Source: Flavobacterium soyae (lineage in GTDB: Bacteria > Bacteroidota > Bacteroidia > Flavobacteriales > Flavobacteriaceae). From it: DNA of 64,000 nt. A model generated the notes under the pieces. It made no database searches, was not told the DNA's origin, and worked only from the letters and a program-made list of their open reading frames with translations. Shown one piece after another: positions 35,959 to 45,609 of the stretch. Within the stretch, counting starts at the first letter, position 1. Every line of letters starts with the position of its first letter. The stretch lies in contig NZ_JAJQXA010000013.1 of NCBI RefSeq assembly GCF_021245985.1, positions 1 to 64,000 on the forward strand, in the 5' to 3' direction. The position numbers and the translations under genes are program-made.

Positions 35959-36426
35959 TTACTTATGTTTTACTTTTAAAACATATCCCAAAGATTCTAA
36001 AATTAAAACATAATGCGTTTTTGTAATGTCTTTTATTACGGCATTCTGATCACAAAAAGGCCCGGAATTCAAATGTATTTTATCTCCAATCTGGTACTGC
36101 ATAACAGATATTTCTTTAGCAGTATCTCCACAATTAAGCCATTCTTTTATCGTTTCGATTTCCTGGTCTTTTACAATTGCGTGTCTTCCTAACCAAAATA
36201 AATACCTAACCACGCCCGGAGAATAAAACACCATGTTACGATCTTTTTCCGGTATTTGCACAAAGATGTAATTATTAAATAATGGTACTTCTACCTTTAT
36301 TTTCCTGTCAGATCTTTGCTGCGTTTTTTTAATCAAAGGGCAGTAACAATTAATGTTATATTTCGTTAATTGTTCTGCTGCCCTTTTTTCCCATTTAGGT
36401 TTTGTGTAGACTACGTACCATTTCAT
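35959..36426 (-). CDS. UpxY-type NusG paralogue (transcription antiterminator)
   Basis: The 155-residue product has the specialised NusG layout: an N-terminal NGN domain (MKWYVVYTKPKWEKRAAEQL, VEVPLFNNYIFVQI) and a C-terminal KOW-like part (YQIGDKIHLNSGPF). In Bacteroides such proteins bind RNA polymerase at capsule operon leaders and prevent early termination. Here the gene is divergent from, not first in, the exopolysaccharide operon that begins 564 bp away. It could act on that leader in trans. Regulation of its own expression is not evident. Confidence 0.85.
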   Translation of the reverse strand: MKWYVVYTKPKWEKRAAEQLTKYNINCYCPLIKKTQQRSDRKIKVEVPLFNNYIFVQIPEKDRNMVFYSPGVVRYLFWLGRHAIVKDQEIETIKEWLNCGDTAKEISVMQYQIGDKIHLNSGPFCDQNAVIKDITKTHYVLILESLGYVLKVKHK

Positions 36427-36645
36427 AATCTTTAATTTATTTGTTGTAATTGTAAACCGGTTTTTAAAATTAGCTAAACTGTATTGGTATTTATTTTTTC
36501 TGAATATTGTCTTTTTGGAGAACAGTTATTTTCTGTTGGATAATAGTCAAAAATTAATCAGTTTGAAGAGATATTTCACCATAAATATTAAATGTAAATT
36601 TAATTCCCGAAGATGAAAATTATTTAAGGATTTAATGCTAATTTT

Positions 36646-36658
36646 TCCTTATTAAGGA
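36646..36658. promoter_or_regulatory. Palindrome TCCTT-ATT-AAGGA
   Basis: This 13-mer recurs exactly at 55773-55785 and, with a different centre, at 27089-27101. All three sit in non-coding DNA before operons for secreted products. Confidence 0.4.
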
Positions 36659-36877
36659 CATTTAGTTACTAAAAAGTAATTTCTTATCAGCCTCATTATC
36701 ATAATTTTATCTTAAAATATTGTTGTATTCAGATTGAAATTATTGATTTGAGTTTCAGGTTTTTTATCCTGCACTTTAAATCTTTTAAAAACAGTCAAAA
36801 GCCACAATTTATTTAGTTTTTATATCAATTTATTTTTTCTTTTTTGAGTAGTAAAATGTAACTATTCACGGGGAACC

Positions 36878-36899
36878 CTTTTTTAAAATTTTAAAAAAG
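36878..36899 (+). promoter_or_regulatory. 22-bp leader palindrome near the exopolysaccharide operon
   Basis: CTTTTTTAAAA is followed by its perfect inverted copy. Outside it, GGGAAC on the left and GTGCCC on the right extend the foldback imperfectly. It lies 91 bp before the first gene. It could be a pause or termination hairpin acted on by the UpxY-type protein. Confidence 0.45.
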
Positions 36900-36989
36900 T
36901 GCCCAAACCCTAATAAATTGGTTCATACTATTTTTCACAGATCAATACTACATTAATAAACTGATTATTTAATTTAAAACATTACAAAA

Positions 36990-37424
36990 ATGAAAATTGG
37001 AATAACCTTTAGTGCTTTTGATTTGTTACATGCGGGGCACGTAAAAATGCTTGAAGAAGCTAAACAAAATTGTGATTATTTAATTGTTGGTTTACAGACT
37101 GATCCAACATTAAACCGCCCGACAAAAAATAAACCAACACAAACTGTTGTTGAACGTTATATACAGTTAAAAGCGTGCAAGTTTGTTGATGAAATAGTTC
37201 CTTATGCAACAGAACAGGATTTAGAAGATATTTTGAAATCTTTTACTATTGATGTGCGCATTTTAGGGGATGAATATAAAGAGAAAGATTTTACCGGAAG
37301 AACTTATTGTGAAGAAAAAGGAATCGAGTTGTATTTTAATACCAGAGACCATCGTTTTTCGAGTACTAATCTTCGTCACGAAGTATATCAAAAAGAAATT
37401 TTAATACATTCTAATGGCAATTAG
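36990..37424 (+). CDS. Cytidylyltransferase-like nucleotidyltransferase
   Basis: The 144-residue product has the HxGH nucleotide-binding motif (LLHAGHVKML). It ends with a RFSSTNLRHEV segment equivalent to the RxSTT motif of glycerol-3-phosphate cytidylyltransferases. The family activates a polyol or sugar phosphate as CDP- or ADP-derivative. Its place at the head of the operon suggests a precursor for the polymer, such as CDP-glycerol, but the substrate cannot be told from sequence. It overlaps the next gene by 11 bp. Confidence 0.85.
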   Translation: MKIGITFSAFDLLHAGHVKMLEEAKQNCDYLIVGLQTDPTLNRPTKNKPTQTVVERYIQLKACKFVDEIVPYATEQDLEDILKSFTIDVRILGDEYKEKDFTGRTYCEEKGIELYFNTRDHRFSSTNLRHEVYQKEILIHSNGN

Positions 37425-38418
37425 TACTACTATTACTCATGTAGTTTTAACCGGCGGAATTGGCAGCAGATTATGGCCTCTTTCCAGAAAAACACTTCCA
37501 AAACAATATCTTGAACTTTTTGACGGACAATCACTTTTTGAAAAAACAGTGGCTCGTAACGAAAATGTTTCAACAAAAATGATAGTAGTTGGAAATATTG
37601 AAAACTACAAAATGACGAATGCAATTATGTCAAAACTAAATAAGCATTTTACTCATATTGTAGAAGCCGTCCCCCGTAATACAGCCGCAGCAATTGCCTT
37701 TGCCGCATTTGCATCAAAACCAGACGACATTTTATTGATAACCCCCTCAGACCATATTATTGAAGGCAGCGATTTATACAATAATGCTTTATGGCATGCC
37801 ATTGTATTAGCCAATCAGGATTATTTAGTAACCTTTGGCATAGAACCTGCTAAACCAGAAACGGGTTACGGTTATATCGAATTTGAGGATGAAAATGTAA
37901 TTGCATTTCACGAAAAACCTGATTTTGAAACGGCGGTAAAGTATCTTAAAAAGAAAAATTATTTCTGGAACAGCGGACTTTTTTGTTTTAAAGCAGGAAA
38001 GTTTTTGGCGGAAATCGAAAAACAAGAACCCGAAGTTTTTAAAGCTTCAAAAATAGCCTGGGAAAACAATAATAATGGCTTTTTAAACTATGAATTGTCA
38101 CTTAATATTCCTGCTATAAGTATCGATTATGCAGTTATGGAACGAAGTAAAGACATTAAAGTCGTTCCCGCTCATTTTGATTGGTCAGATCTTGGTTCTT
38201 TCGAATCGGTTTATGATTATTTGGTTCAAAAAGGGCATCCAATCGATGCCAATAGAAATATTGTTATAGGAACTTCATTGCACACCACATTTATAGGCGT
38301 TAAAAATTGCATTTTGATTTATACCGCCGATGCTTTGATGGTTTTGCAAAAAGAAAATTCTCAGGAAGTAAAACAAGTTTACCAGCAATTAGAATCGATT
38401 GCTTCACCGCTGCTGTAA
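37414..38418 (+). CDS. manC: Mannose-1-phosphate guanylyltransferase
   Basis: The 334-residue product shows the GDP-mannose pyrophosphorylase signature: GGIGSRLWPLSRKTLPKQYL near the start, then EAVPRNTAAAIAF, a FHEKPDFETA segment and the SIDYAVMERS stretch. It makes GDP-mannose from mannose-1-phosphate and GTP. The isomerase domain of longer type II enzymes is absent, so mannose-1-phosphate must come from genes outside the window. The next genes turn GDP-mannose into GDP-fucose. Confidence 0.93.
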   Translation: MAISTTITHVVLTGGIGSRLWPLSRKTLPKQYLELFDGQSLFEKTVARNENVSTKMIVVGNIENYKMTNAIMSKLNKHFTHIVEAVPRNTAAAIAFAAFASKPDDILLITPSDHIIEGSDLYNNALWHAIVLANQDYLVTFGIEPAKPETGYGYIEFEDENVIAFHEKPDFETAVKYLKKKNYFWNSGLFCFKAGKFLAEIEKQEPEVFKASKIAWENNNNGFLNYELSLNIPAISIDYAVMERSKDIKVVPAHFDWSDLGSFESVYDYLVQKGHPIDANRNIVIGTSLHTTFIGVKNCILIYTADALMVLQKENSQEVKQVYQQLESIASPLL

Positions 38419-38433
38419 AATAAAATTTACACT

Positions 38434-39387
38434 ATGATCAATAAAAATTCCATAATATATATTGCCGGACATAATGGAATGGTGGGAAGCGCCATTTGGA
38501 GAACCCTGACAGCAAAAGGCTACACTAATCTTGTTGGAGTCTCAAGCAAAGAATTGGATTTAAGAAAACAGAAAGCCGTTCGGGATTTTATCAGAAAAAC
38601 AAAACCCGATGTAATTATAGATGCTGCTGCAAAAGTGGGAGGGATTAAGGCGAATAATGATTTTCCGTACGATTTTTTAATGGAAAACATGCTGATTCAA
38701 AACAACCTCATTAACGAAGCGCACCGTTTAGCAGTAGATAAATTCATTTTTTTAGGAAGTTCCTGCATTTATCCAAAATTAGCACCACAGCCGTTAAAAG
38801 AAGAATATTTGCTCACAGCTCCTTTAGAACCAACTAATGAATGGTACGCTTTGGCAAAAATTACCGGAGTAAAATTGTGCGAAGCCATCCGCAGACAATT
38901 TCAAAAGGATTTTGTGAGCTTGATGCCAACCAATTTATACGGTACACATGACAATTTTGATTTAAAAAGTTCTCACGTTCTGCCCGCCATGATTCGTAAG
39001 TTTCACGAAGCCAAAGAAAATAATAATGCTGTAGTAACACTTTGGGGAACAGGAACACCCATGCGCGAATTTCTATTTGTAGATGATATGGCAGAAGCAG
39101 TAGTTTTTGCTCTCGAAAACGAACTTCCGGAACACCTGTACAATATTGGAACTGGAAAAGACTTAACAATTAAGGAACTTGCCGCAGCCGTACAAAAAAT
39201 TGTAGGCCATACCGGCGATATTCTCTGGGATGATACCAAACCCGACGGCACACCACGAAAATTAATGGATGTTTCTAAAATGCACAGCATTGGCTGGAAA
39301 CACCAAACTGAACTCGAAGAAGGAATACAAAAAACCTACTCTTGGTTTTTAGAAAACATTGAAAATTTCAAACAAAAGGTTTACTGA
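38434..39387 (+). CDS. fcl: GDP-L-fucose synthase
   Basis: The 317-residue short-chain dehydrogenase has a Rossmann motif (AGHNGMVGSAI), the substrate and catalytic segment FLGSSCIYPKLAPQPLKEEYLL, and a YALAKITG Tyr/Lys pair. It converts GDP-4-keto-6-deoxymannose to GDP-L-fucose by epimerisation and reduction. It is 15 bp after the guanylyltransferase and lies before the dehydratase that makes its substrate. Confidence 0.95.
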   Translation: MINKNSIIYIAGHNGMVGSAIWRTLTAKGYTNLVGVSSKELDLRKQKAVRDFIRKTKPDVIIDAAAKVGGIKANNDFPYDFLMENMLIQNNLINEAHRLAVDKFIFLGSSCIYPKLAPQPLKEEYLLTAPLEPTNEWYALAKITGVKLCEAIRRQFQKDFVSLMPTNLYGTHDNFDLKSSHVLPAMIRKFHEAKENNNAVVTLWGTGTPMREFLFVDDMAEAVVFALENELPEHLYNIGTGKDLTIKELAAAVQKIVGHTGDILWDDTKPDGTPRKLMDVSKMHSIGWKHQTELEEGIQKTYSWFLENIENFKQKVY

Positions 39388-39485
39388 TCTTTTGCCCTTC
39401 AAATTACCCCGAACCCCTTTATCGTTACGACTTTATAAAATTTGCGACTTTGCAGCATAATGCCTTTGTGCCTTACAATTAGATT

Positions 39486-40610
39486 ATGAATCCATTGAAA
39501 AAAACAGCCCTAATCACAGGAGTTACAGGACAAGACGGAGCCTATTTAAGTGAATTTTTATTAGAAAAAGGCTATATCGTACACGGATTAAAAAGACGTA
39601 CCTCTTTATTTAATACAGACCGAATTGATCATTTATACCAGGATCCTTATGTGGAAAACAGGAATTTTATTCTGCATTACGGCGACATGACAGACAGTAC
39701 CAATTTAACCCGTATTATTCAGGAAATCCAGCCGGATGAAATCTATAATCTGGCTGCGATGAGCCATGTAGCTGTTTCATTTGAAACTCCGGAATATACA
39801 GGAAATGCAGATGGTTTAGGAACCTTACGACTTCTGGACGCTGTTCGTTTGCTGGGGTTAGAAAAAAAGACACGAATTTATCAGGCATCAACATCCGAAT
39901 TGTACGGTAAAGTACAGGAAGTTCCGCAATCTGAAACAACGGCATTTTATCCGCGTTCGCCTTATGCAGTAGCCAAAATGTACGCGTACTGGATTACGGT
40001 AAATTACAGAGAAGCTTATGGAATGTATGCCTGCAATGGTATTTTGTTTAATCACGAATCGCCCATTCGCGGAGAAACTTTTGTAACACGCAAAATTACC
40101 AGAGCAACCGCAAGAATAGCCTTAGGACTGCAGGATAAATTATACTTAGGAAATCTGGACGCACAGCGCGATTGGGGACATGCAAAAGATTATGTAAAAA
40201 TGATGTGGATGATTTTGCAGGCTGATGAACCCGAAGATTGGGTAATTGCTACAGGAAAAACAACTACAGTTCGTGAGTTTGTTCGAATGAGTTTTGCCGA
40301 AGTTGGTATTGAATTAGAATTTAAAGGAAAAGGCATAAGAGAAAAAGGAATTGTAAAGTATTGCAGTAACCCAGATTATCAAATTCCGCTTGGTACAGAA
40401 GTGTTAGCTGTCGATGCTAACTATTTTAGACCAACAGAAGTAGATTTATTGGTAGGTGATCCCACAAAAGCCAGAACTAAACTCGGCTGGAAATGTAAAT
40501 ATGATTTACCCGCATTGGTAAAAGAAATGATGCAGTCTGATTTAAAATTGATGGAGAAAGAACAGCATTTAAAAGAATACGGTTATACGATCTTAAATTA
40601 TTTCGAATAA
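39486..40610 (+). CDS. gmd: GDP-mannose 4,6-dehydratase
   Basis: The 374-residue product has GVTGQDGAYLSEFLLEKGY, the typical Gmd N-terminus, then HYGDMTDSTNL, the catalytic QASTSELYGK segment and a YAVAKMYAYW Tyr/Lys pair. It forms GDP-4-keto-6-deoxymannose, the substrate of the preceding fcl product. Between fcl and gmd, a 98-bp gap contains a low-complexity motif with repeated TTTGCGACTTTG-like words. A dispersed repeat follows the gene. Confidence 0.96.
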   Translation: MNPLKKTALITGVTGQDGAYLSEFLLEKGYIVHGLKRRTSLFNTDRIDHLYQDPYVENRNFILHYGDMTDSTNLTRIIQEIQPDEIYNLAAMSHVAVSFETPEYTGNADGLGTLRLLDAVRLLGLEKKTRIYQASTSELYGKVQEVPQSETTAFYPRSPYAVAKMYAYWITVNYREAYGMYACNGILFNHESPIRGETFVTRKITRATARIALGLQDKLYLGNLDAQRDWGHAKDYVKMMWMILQADEPEDWVIATGKTTTVREFVRMSFAEVGIELEFKGKGIREKGIVKYCSNPDYQIPLGTEVLAVDANYFRPTEVDLLVGDPTKARTKLGWKCKYDLPALVKEMMQSDLKLMEKEQHLKEYGYTILNYFE

Positions 40611-40630
40611 CGAATACGGCAGATTAATTT

Positions 40631-40888
40631 AAACACATAGAAACATAGATTTTAGGAGTTTTAAAAAGGCGTTTCACTTGCATTAACAAACATAGACAGC
40701 ACAATCTTGTCATTCCGAGGAACGAGGAATCGCACTAGAGAATCGACAAAGGTTGGCGACTTGCTGTTGCGGAGTTACTTGTGTGATTCCTCGTTTCTCG
40801 GAATGACAAAAAGTGAGAACTATGTGTTAGAAACTAGTTTTTTTGTAGTCTTTCTAAAGATTCTGAAAAACTATGTCTCTATGTGTTA
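40631..40888. repeat. Dispersed palindromic repeat, copy 2 (258 bp)
   Basis: This copy matches the element at 221-478 in reverse orientation: the same AAACACATAGAAACATAGAT ends, the same internal GTCATTCCGAGGAACGAGG foldback and the same length. The middle is diverged. It sits between gmd and the UDP-glucose dehydrogenase gene and fills most of that gap. It might act as a transcription boundary within the polysaccharide locus. Confidence 0.85.
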
Positions 40889-40923
40889 AAAAAAAAAAAA
40901 CACTTCCCAAAAAAACGAACTAA

Positions 40924-42384
40924 ATGAAAATCAAAAATATTTGCTGCTTAGGGGCCGGTTACGTTGGAGGGCCCACAATGTCTGTTATAGCATTGAAATG
41001 TCCCGAAATTAAAGTAACAGTTATAGATTTAAATACAGATCGCATTTTGGCATGGAACGAAGAAAATTTAGATAAACTTCCTGTTTACGAACCCGGACTT
41101 GCAGATGTAGTTCGTGAAGCAAGAGGACGTAATTTGTTTTTTTCAACCGATGTTGATGCCGCAATTGATGCCGCAGATATGATTTTTATAGCCGTAAACA
41201 CGCCCACAAAAACATACGGTGAAGGCAAGGGAATGGCAGCCGATTTAAAATTTGTAGAATTATGTGCCAGACAAATAGCCAGAATAGCCAAAAATGATAA
41301 AATTATAGTCGAAAAATCAACGCTTCCCGTTCGAACAGCTCAAACTTTGCAGACTATTTTAGATCATACCGGCAACGGTGTTAAATTTGAAGTACTTTCT
41401 AATCCCGAGTTTTTGGCCGAAGGAACTGCTATCGAAGATTTATTTAATGCCGATAGAGTTTTAATTGGAGGAAATCAAACCGAAAGCGGTCAAAAAGCCA
41501 TTCAGGCTCTGGTTGATATTTATGCACACTGGCTTTCGCCGAAACAAATTTTAACCACAAATGTTTGGTCTTCAGAATTATCAAAATTAACCGCCAATGC
41601 ATTTTTAGCACAAAGAATTTCGTCAATTAATGCATTATCTGCTTTGTGCGAAGCGACAGAAGCCGATGTTGATGAGGTGGCAGCAGCCATAGGAACTGAC
41701 AGCCGAATTGGGTCTAAGTTTCTGAAAGCTTCGGTAGGATTCGGAGGATCTTGTTTTCAAAAAGATATTTTAAACCTAGTGTATTTGTGCCGCTATTTTA
41801 ATCTGCCGGAAGCAGCCAATTATTGGGAGCAGATTATTATTCTAAATGATTACCAAAAATACCGTTTTGCTAAAAATATTATCTGCTCTCTTTTTAATAC
41901 CGTAAGTGGAAAAAAGATAACTTTTTTAGGCTGGGCTTTCAAAAAAGATACCAATGATACCAGAGAATCTGCAGCGATTTATGTAGCAGAGCATTTGATC
42001 GAAGACGGAGCAGAAATTCATGTATATGATCCCAAAGTTTCTGAAGAAAAAATTAAAGCCGATATGCTTTGTCTATGGGAATTGAAAGGACTTTCTGAAG
42101 AGAAAATCAAATCAAAACTGAATCAGATTTCTGTTTACAAAACAGCCATTGATGCGCTCAATCAGGCTCATGCAGCTGCGATATTAACAGAATGGGATGA
42201 ATTTAAAACCTACGATTGGGAAAGTATTTACAACAATATGTACAAACCCGCTTTTTTATTTGACGGCCGTAATATTCTGGATTTTAAAAAATTAGCAGCA
42301 ATAGGTTTTCAGGTGAAAGGAATTGGAAAAAATAGTTCTTTTAGTGATAAATTAAAACTAGTAAATGAATTGGTCATTAGATAA
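40924..42384 (+). CDS. ugd: UDP-glucose 6-dehydrogenase
   Basis: The 486-residue product has the NAD-binding GAGYVGGPTMSVIA motif, the EKSTLPVRTA segment, and the catalytic Cys in GFGGSCFQKDILNL. Its length and the LKCPEIKVTVIDLN segment are closer to the eukaryotic-type UGDH group than to the shorter Ugd of enterobacteria. It oxidises UDP-glucose to UDP-glucuronate. Together with the UDP-glucuronate decarboxylase downstream, it can supply UDP-xylose. It overlaps the flippase gene by 20 bp. Confidence 0.94.
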   Translation: MKIKNICCLGAGYVGGPTMSVIALKCPEIKVTVIDLNTDRILAWNEENLDKLPVYEPGLADVVREARGRNLFFSTDVDAAIDAADMIFIAVNTPTKTYGEGKGMAADLKFVELCARQIARIAKNDKIIVEKSTLPVRTAQTLQTILDHTGNGVKFEVLSNPEFLAEGTAIEDLFNADRVLIGGNQTESGQKAIQALVDIYAHWLSPKQILTTNVWSSELSKLTANAFLAQRISSINALSALCEATEADVDEVAAAIGTDSRIGSKFLKASVGFGGSCFQKDILNLVYLCRYFNLPEAANYWEQIIILNDYQKYRFAKNIICSLFNTVSGKKITFLGWAFKKDTNDTRESAAIYVAEHLIEDGAEIHVYDPKVSEEKIKADMLCLWELKGLSEEKIKSKLNQISVYKTAIDALNQAHAAAILTEWDEFKTYDWESIYNNMYKPAFLFDGRNILDFKKLAAIGFQVKGIGKNSSFSDKLKLVNELVIR

Positions 42385-43663
42385 AATAAAACAGCACCAG
42401 CATTTCGATAAAAGTTTAAATTTCATAAAGTTAGTTTCGATTGTAGGGAGTACAGAGGTAATATTAAAAATAACCGGATTTGCGTCTGGCATATTGATTG
42501 TCAGAATGCTGCCAGTTCAGGAATACGCTTTATACACGCTCGCCAATACCATGTTAGGCACTTTAGTCATGTTTACAGATTCTGGTATTTCAAACGGAGT
42601 CATGGCGCTGAGCGGCAAAGTATGGAAAAATCCTCAAAAGCTGGGGGAAGTTTTGGCGACGGGTTTAGATTTAAGAAAGAAATTTGCATTTATAGCTTTA
42701 ACAGTTTCTACACCCATAATCATTTATTTATTATTAAAAAACAATGCAGGCTGGTTATCGGCAGTTTTAATTTTTCTATCATTAATTCCAGCTTTTTATG
42801 CGGCTTTATCAGATTCTTTATTAGAAATTACACCCAAATTACATCAGGATATTTCGAGCCTGCAAAAAAATCAATTACGAGTTGGTTTTGGACGATTGGT
42901 TTTAATCGTTTTAACGATATTTATTTTCCCCTGGACTTTCGTCCTTATTTTGGCTTCCGGAATTCCGCAGATGTATGGTAATTCTAAACTCAAAATAATC
43001 AATAAAAAGTTTGTCGACAGTAACCAAAAACCAGATCCTGTAATTCGCAAAGAAATATTAAGAATCGTAACCCGCATCCTGCCCAATATTATATTTTATG
43101 CACTATCAGGACAAATCGTAATTTGGATATTATCTGTTTTTGGCAATTCTACTGATTTGGCAAGTATAGGAGCTTTGGGCAGGTTTGCGGCACTCATGGC
43201 TTTTTTTACCACTATATCAGGTACCTTATTTTTACCTCGTTTTTCAAGATTAACAAATAACAAAGAAACTCTTTTAAGATATTTTTTATTTTTTCAGTTA
43301 ATCCTTTTTTTGGCAGCAGGCTTTATTATGCTCATTGTATTTCTGTTTCCTGCTCCAATGTTATGGCTTTTAGGAGCTTCTTACAGTTCATTATCGTCTG
43401 AACTTTTTTTGATTATGTTATCAAACTGCATCGGATTAATTGCTGCAATGAGTGGTAATTTGATAGGCAGCAGAGGACATTTTTTAAACCCAGTATTTGT
43501 AATTGCGCTCAGTTTAGGAACCGTCATACCAGCTTATTTTATTTGGGATTTAACAAAGCTTCGAGGCATTTTGTACTACAGTATTTTCAACCAGTGTCTT
43601 TCATTAATAGTAAATTATATATTTAGTTTTTTAGTAATAATTAGAGCAAAAAAACATGAATAA
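42365..43663 (+). CDS. Wzx-type polysaccharide flippase
   Basis: The 432-residue product is highly hydrophobic, with about a dozen predicted membrane segments and N-terminal similarity to MATE/Wzx transporters (IVGSTEVILKITGFASGILIVRMLPVQEYALYTLANTML). It should move the lipid-linked repeat unit across the inner membrane. It overlaps ugd and, by 8 bp, the next glycosyltransferase gene. Confidence 0.87.
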   Translation: MNWSLDKIKQHQHFDKSLNFIKLVSIVGSTEVILKITGFASGILIVRMLPVQEYALYTLANTMLGTLVMFTDSGISNGVMALSGKVWKNPQKLGEVLATGLDLRKKFAFIALTVSTPIIIYLLLKNNAGWLSAVLIFLSLIPAFYAALSDSLLEITPKLHQDISSLQKNQLRVGFGRLVLIVLTIFIFPWTFVLILASGIPQMYGNSKLKIINKKFVDSNQKPDPVIRKEILRIVTRILPNIIFYALSGQIVIWILSVFGNSTDLASIGALGRFAALMAFFTTISGTLFLPRFSRLTNNKETLLRYFLFFQLILFLAAGFIMLIVFLFPAPMLWLLGASYSSLSSELFLIMLSNCIGLIAAMSGNLIGSRGHFLNPVFVIALSLGTVIPAYFIWDLTKLRGILYYSIFNQCLSLIVNYIFSFLVIIRAKKHE

Positions 43664-44582
43664 ATTACCAGGTCAAGGCGGACTTACTAAAAAAATAACC
43701 ATAGCAAAAGGAAAAGTAAACCGTAAAAAGTTTGCCAGACAAGTAGCAATAGGATTATACCATTTGGTAAACCAAGTCAGTAAAAAAAAAACTATCGAAA
43801 TGGAGGTCGCCAGTTTCTCCTCATTCAATGATTTTCACGAGCAGGTTTTGTCTGTTTTATCTTTTATTCGCTACGTAGGAAAACCAATTAAATGGACCCT
43901 ATATTCAGACGGCACACATACTCAGGCACAAATAAATCAACTCGAAAGCAATTTTGATTTCCTAAAAGTAGCCGAAGGACTCGACTGGAACGAAATACAA
44001 TCCTTAAAAGGTTTATGTAAAGCAGAATTAGAACCTTATGAAAACTATTTAATCGATTATGCTAAAAAATATCCATTAGGCAAAAAACTGTTTTACTATT
44101 TAAATCATCCAATCGAAAAACCAACACTATTCATAGACTCAGATATTTTGTTTTATGAACACGCCAATGTTTTAAAACTAATACTAACAGAAAAACCCAA
44201 AGCAAACGGCTGGTATATGCCAGATGTAAGCTGGGGATGTTTAGACAGCCGTTACAAAGCCCTAAACTCAGAACAAATATATCAGGTAAACTCCGGTTTT
44301 ATTTTTGCCAATGAAGCTTTTAAGAACATAAAAGAATCTTTAGACTTTTTTAAAACCTATAATTTCACCTACGAATATTTTAGCGAGCAAACCGTTTATC
44401 ACCATTTGCTAAAAAATAATTCCTATATGCCTTTAACACCTAAAACCTTCATTTTAGATTCAGGCGATCAATTTGATTTTTCGTATTTATTCAGTCCAAA
44501 ACAAATGGCCGTTCGGCATTATACAGGGCCGGTTCGCCATAAAATGTGGCAGAAAAATTATAAATGGCATTTAAGCTTATAA
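43656..44582 (+). CDS. Putative GT-A fold glycosyltransferase, family unassigned
   Basis: The 308-residue product has a DxD-type metal site (TLFIDSDILFY) flanked by a PIKWTLYSDGTHT segment and a late His cluster (AVRHYTGPVRHKMW). These are features of retaining GT8-like enzymes. I cannot name the family. Together with the next two genes it forms a run of three similar-sized GT-A candidates. It should add one sugar of the repeat unit on the cytoplasmic side. Confidence 0.7.
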   Translation: MNKLPGQGGLTKKITIAKGKVNRKKFARQVAIGLYHLVNQVSKKKTIEMEVASFSSFNDFHEQVLSVLSFIRYVGKPIKWTLYSDGTHTQAQINQLESNFDFLKVAEGLDWNEIQSLKGLCKAELEPYENYLIDYAKKYPLGKKLFYYLNHPIEKPTLFIDSDILFYEHANVLKLILTEKPKANGWYMPDVSWGCLDSRYKALNSEQIYQVNSGFIFANEAFKNIKESLDFFKTYNFTYEYFSEQTVYHHLLKNNSYMPLTPKTFILDSGDQFDFSYLFSPKQMAVRHYTGPVRHKMWQKNYKWHLSL

Positions 44583-44592
44583 ACCAATATAG

Positions 44593-45603
44593 ATGAAAAA
44601 AGGTATTGTTTTAGTGGCCAATTTAAAAAGTCAGTGGTACAGCGAAAACCTAATTTATTCCATTAGAAAAAGCGGCTGTACATTACCAATTCGGCTAATT
44701 CATTTTGGAGGAGAAAAAGTAAATTCTCAATATATCTTAAATGAAGTTGAATTTTTAACCGTAGAAGATTTTCCGGAAGAAGCCAGAAGTTTTATAAAAA
44801 ACCTGAGAAGCGTTTTAACAGAATGCCCAATGGGGTTTTTATACCGTTTTTTAGCATTCTTTTCAGATTGGGACGAATTTATTTATACCGATAATGATAT
44901 CGTGGCGCTAATGAATTGGGAACGTTTGTTTGAATTTGCAAACGGACATGATTTAGTTCACGCCGATACAGAATACACAACCTGCGGCATACACAATTAT
45001 CTGCAGCCCGAAAAAATAAAAGAAAACTTTGGGAAAGACAGTTTAAATTCAGCCATTACAGCCGGACACATACTGGTAAGAAAAAGTTCAAAAATGATTG
45101 CAGATATGAACACTGCTGTAGAATGGTTCAGACAAAATCCTGAAATTCCCAAAAAACACGACCAGTCCTTATTGCATATCGCCTCATTACTTGGAGAATG
45201 GAAATTACTCAATTTATGCAAACCTCCATATAATTGGCTCAGTTCCTGGTCTGGAGATTATACCAATAGTTTAGATTTAATTCATGCCATTCAAGGCGGG
45301 TACAAACAAAACACAGACTCATACAAAATTTGGTATTCTCAATTGTCTGAAGAATCTAAAATAGTTGTGAATAAACAATCTTCATTTCCGGCTTTAAATG
45401 TACCCATTAGTCATTTACACTATTCTGGCAGAGGCCGTCTGGGAGCAGAACCGATAGACGAATTAATGTATTCCAGCCAGACTGATAAAGAGCGAATGAT
45501 GAGTTTATACAAAGTACAAAGCTCTGATTTATTTTACATTACCTATATCAGGAACCAATCGAAACGGGTAACAAGAAGACTTAAACGCATATTAAATTTA
45601 TAA
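44593..45603 (+). CDS. Putative GT-A fold glycosyltransferase, family unassigned
   Basis: The 336-residue product carries DND in FIYTDNDIVALMNW and a late HLHYSGRGRL segment, compatible with a metal-dependent GT-A enzyme. No standard family signature is obvious. It lies 10 bp after the preceding glycosyltransferase gene and 6 bp before the next one, so it is translationally close to both. Confidence 0.7.
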   Translation: MKKGIVLVANLKSQWYSENLIYSIRKSGCTLPIRLIHFGGEKVNSQYILNEVEFLTVEDFPEEARSFIKNLRSVLTECPMGFLYRFLAFFSDWDEFIYTDNDIVALMNWERLFEFANGHDLVHADTEYTTCGIHNYLQPEKIKENFGKDSLNSAITAGHILVRKSSKMIADMNTAVEWFRQNPEIPKKHDQSLLHIASLLGEWKLLNLCKPPYNWLSSWSGDYTNSLDLIHAIQGGYKQNTDSYKIWYSQLSEESKIVVNKQSSFPALNVPISHLHYSGRGRLGAEPIDELMYSSQTDKERMMSLYKVQSSDLFYITYIRNQSKRVTRRLKRILNL

Positions 45604-45609
45604 TACTAT

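Larger units (their letters stand above)
36427..36989. other. 563-bp divergent region, probable long leader of the exopolysaccharide operon
   Basis: No gene is seen. It contains a TCCTT-ATT-AAGGA palindrome (36646-36658) and a 22-bp perfect palindrome (36878-36899) close to the first gene. Such a region between an UpxY-type gene and its likely target is where an antitermination leader would lie. Confidence 0.5.

Noticed and set aside
40707..40889. 60-codon frame in the 258-bp repeat
   Set aside because: It is produced by the palindromic element and is not preserved in the other copy.
42622..42981. 119-codon frame inside the flippase gene
   Set aside because: It overlaps the well-supported membrane protein in another frame and lacks recognisable features.
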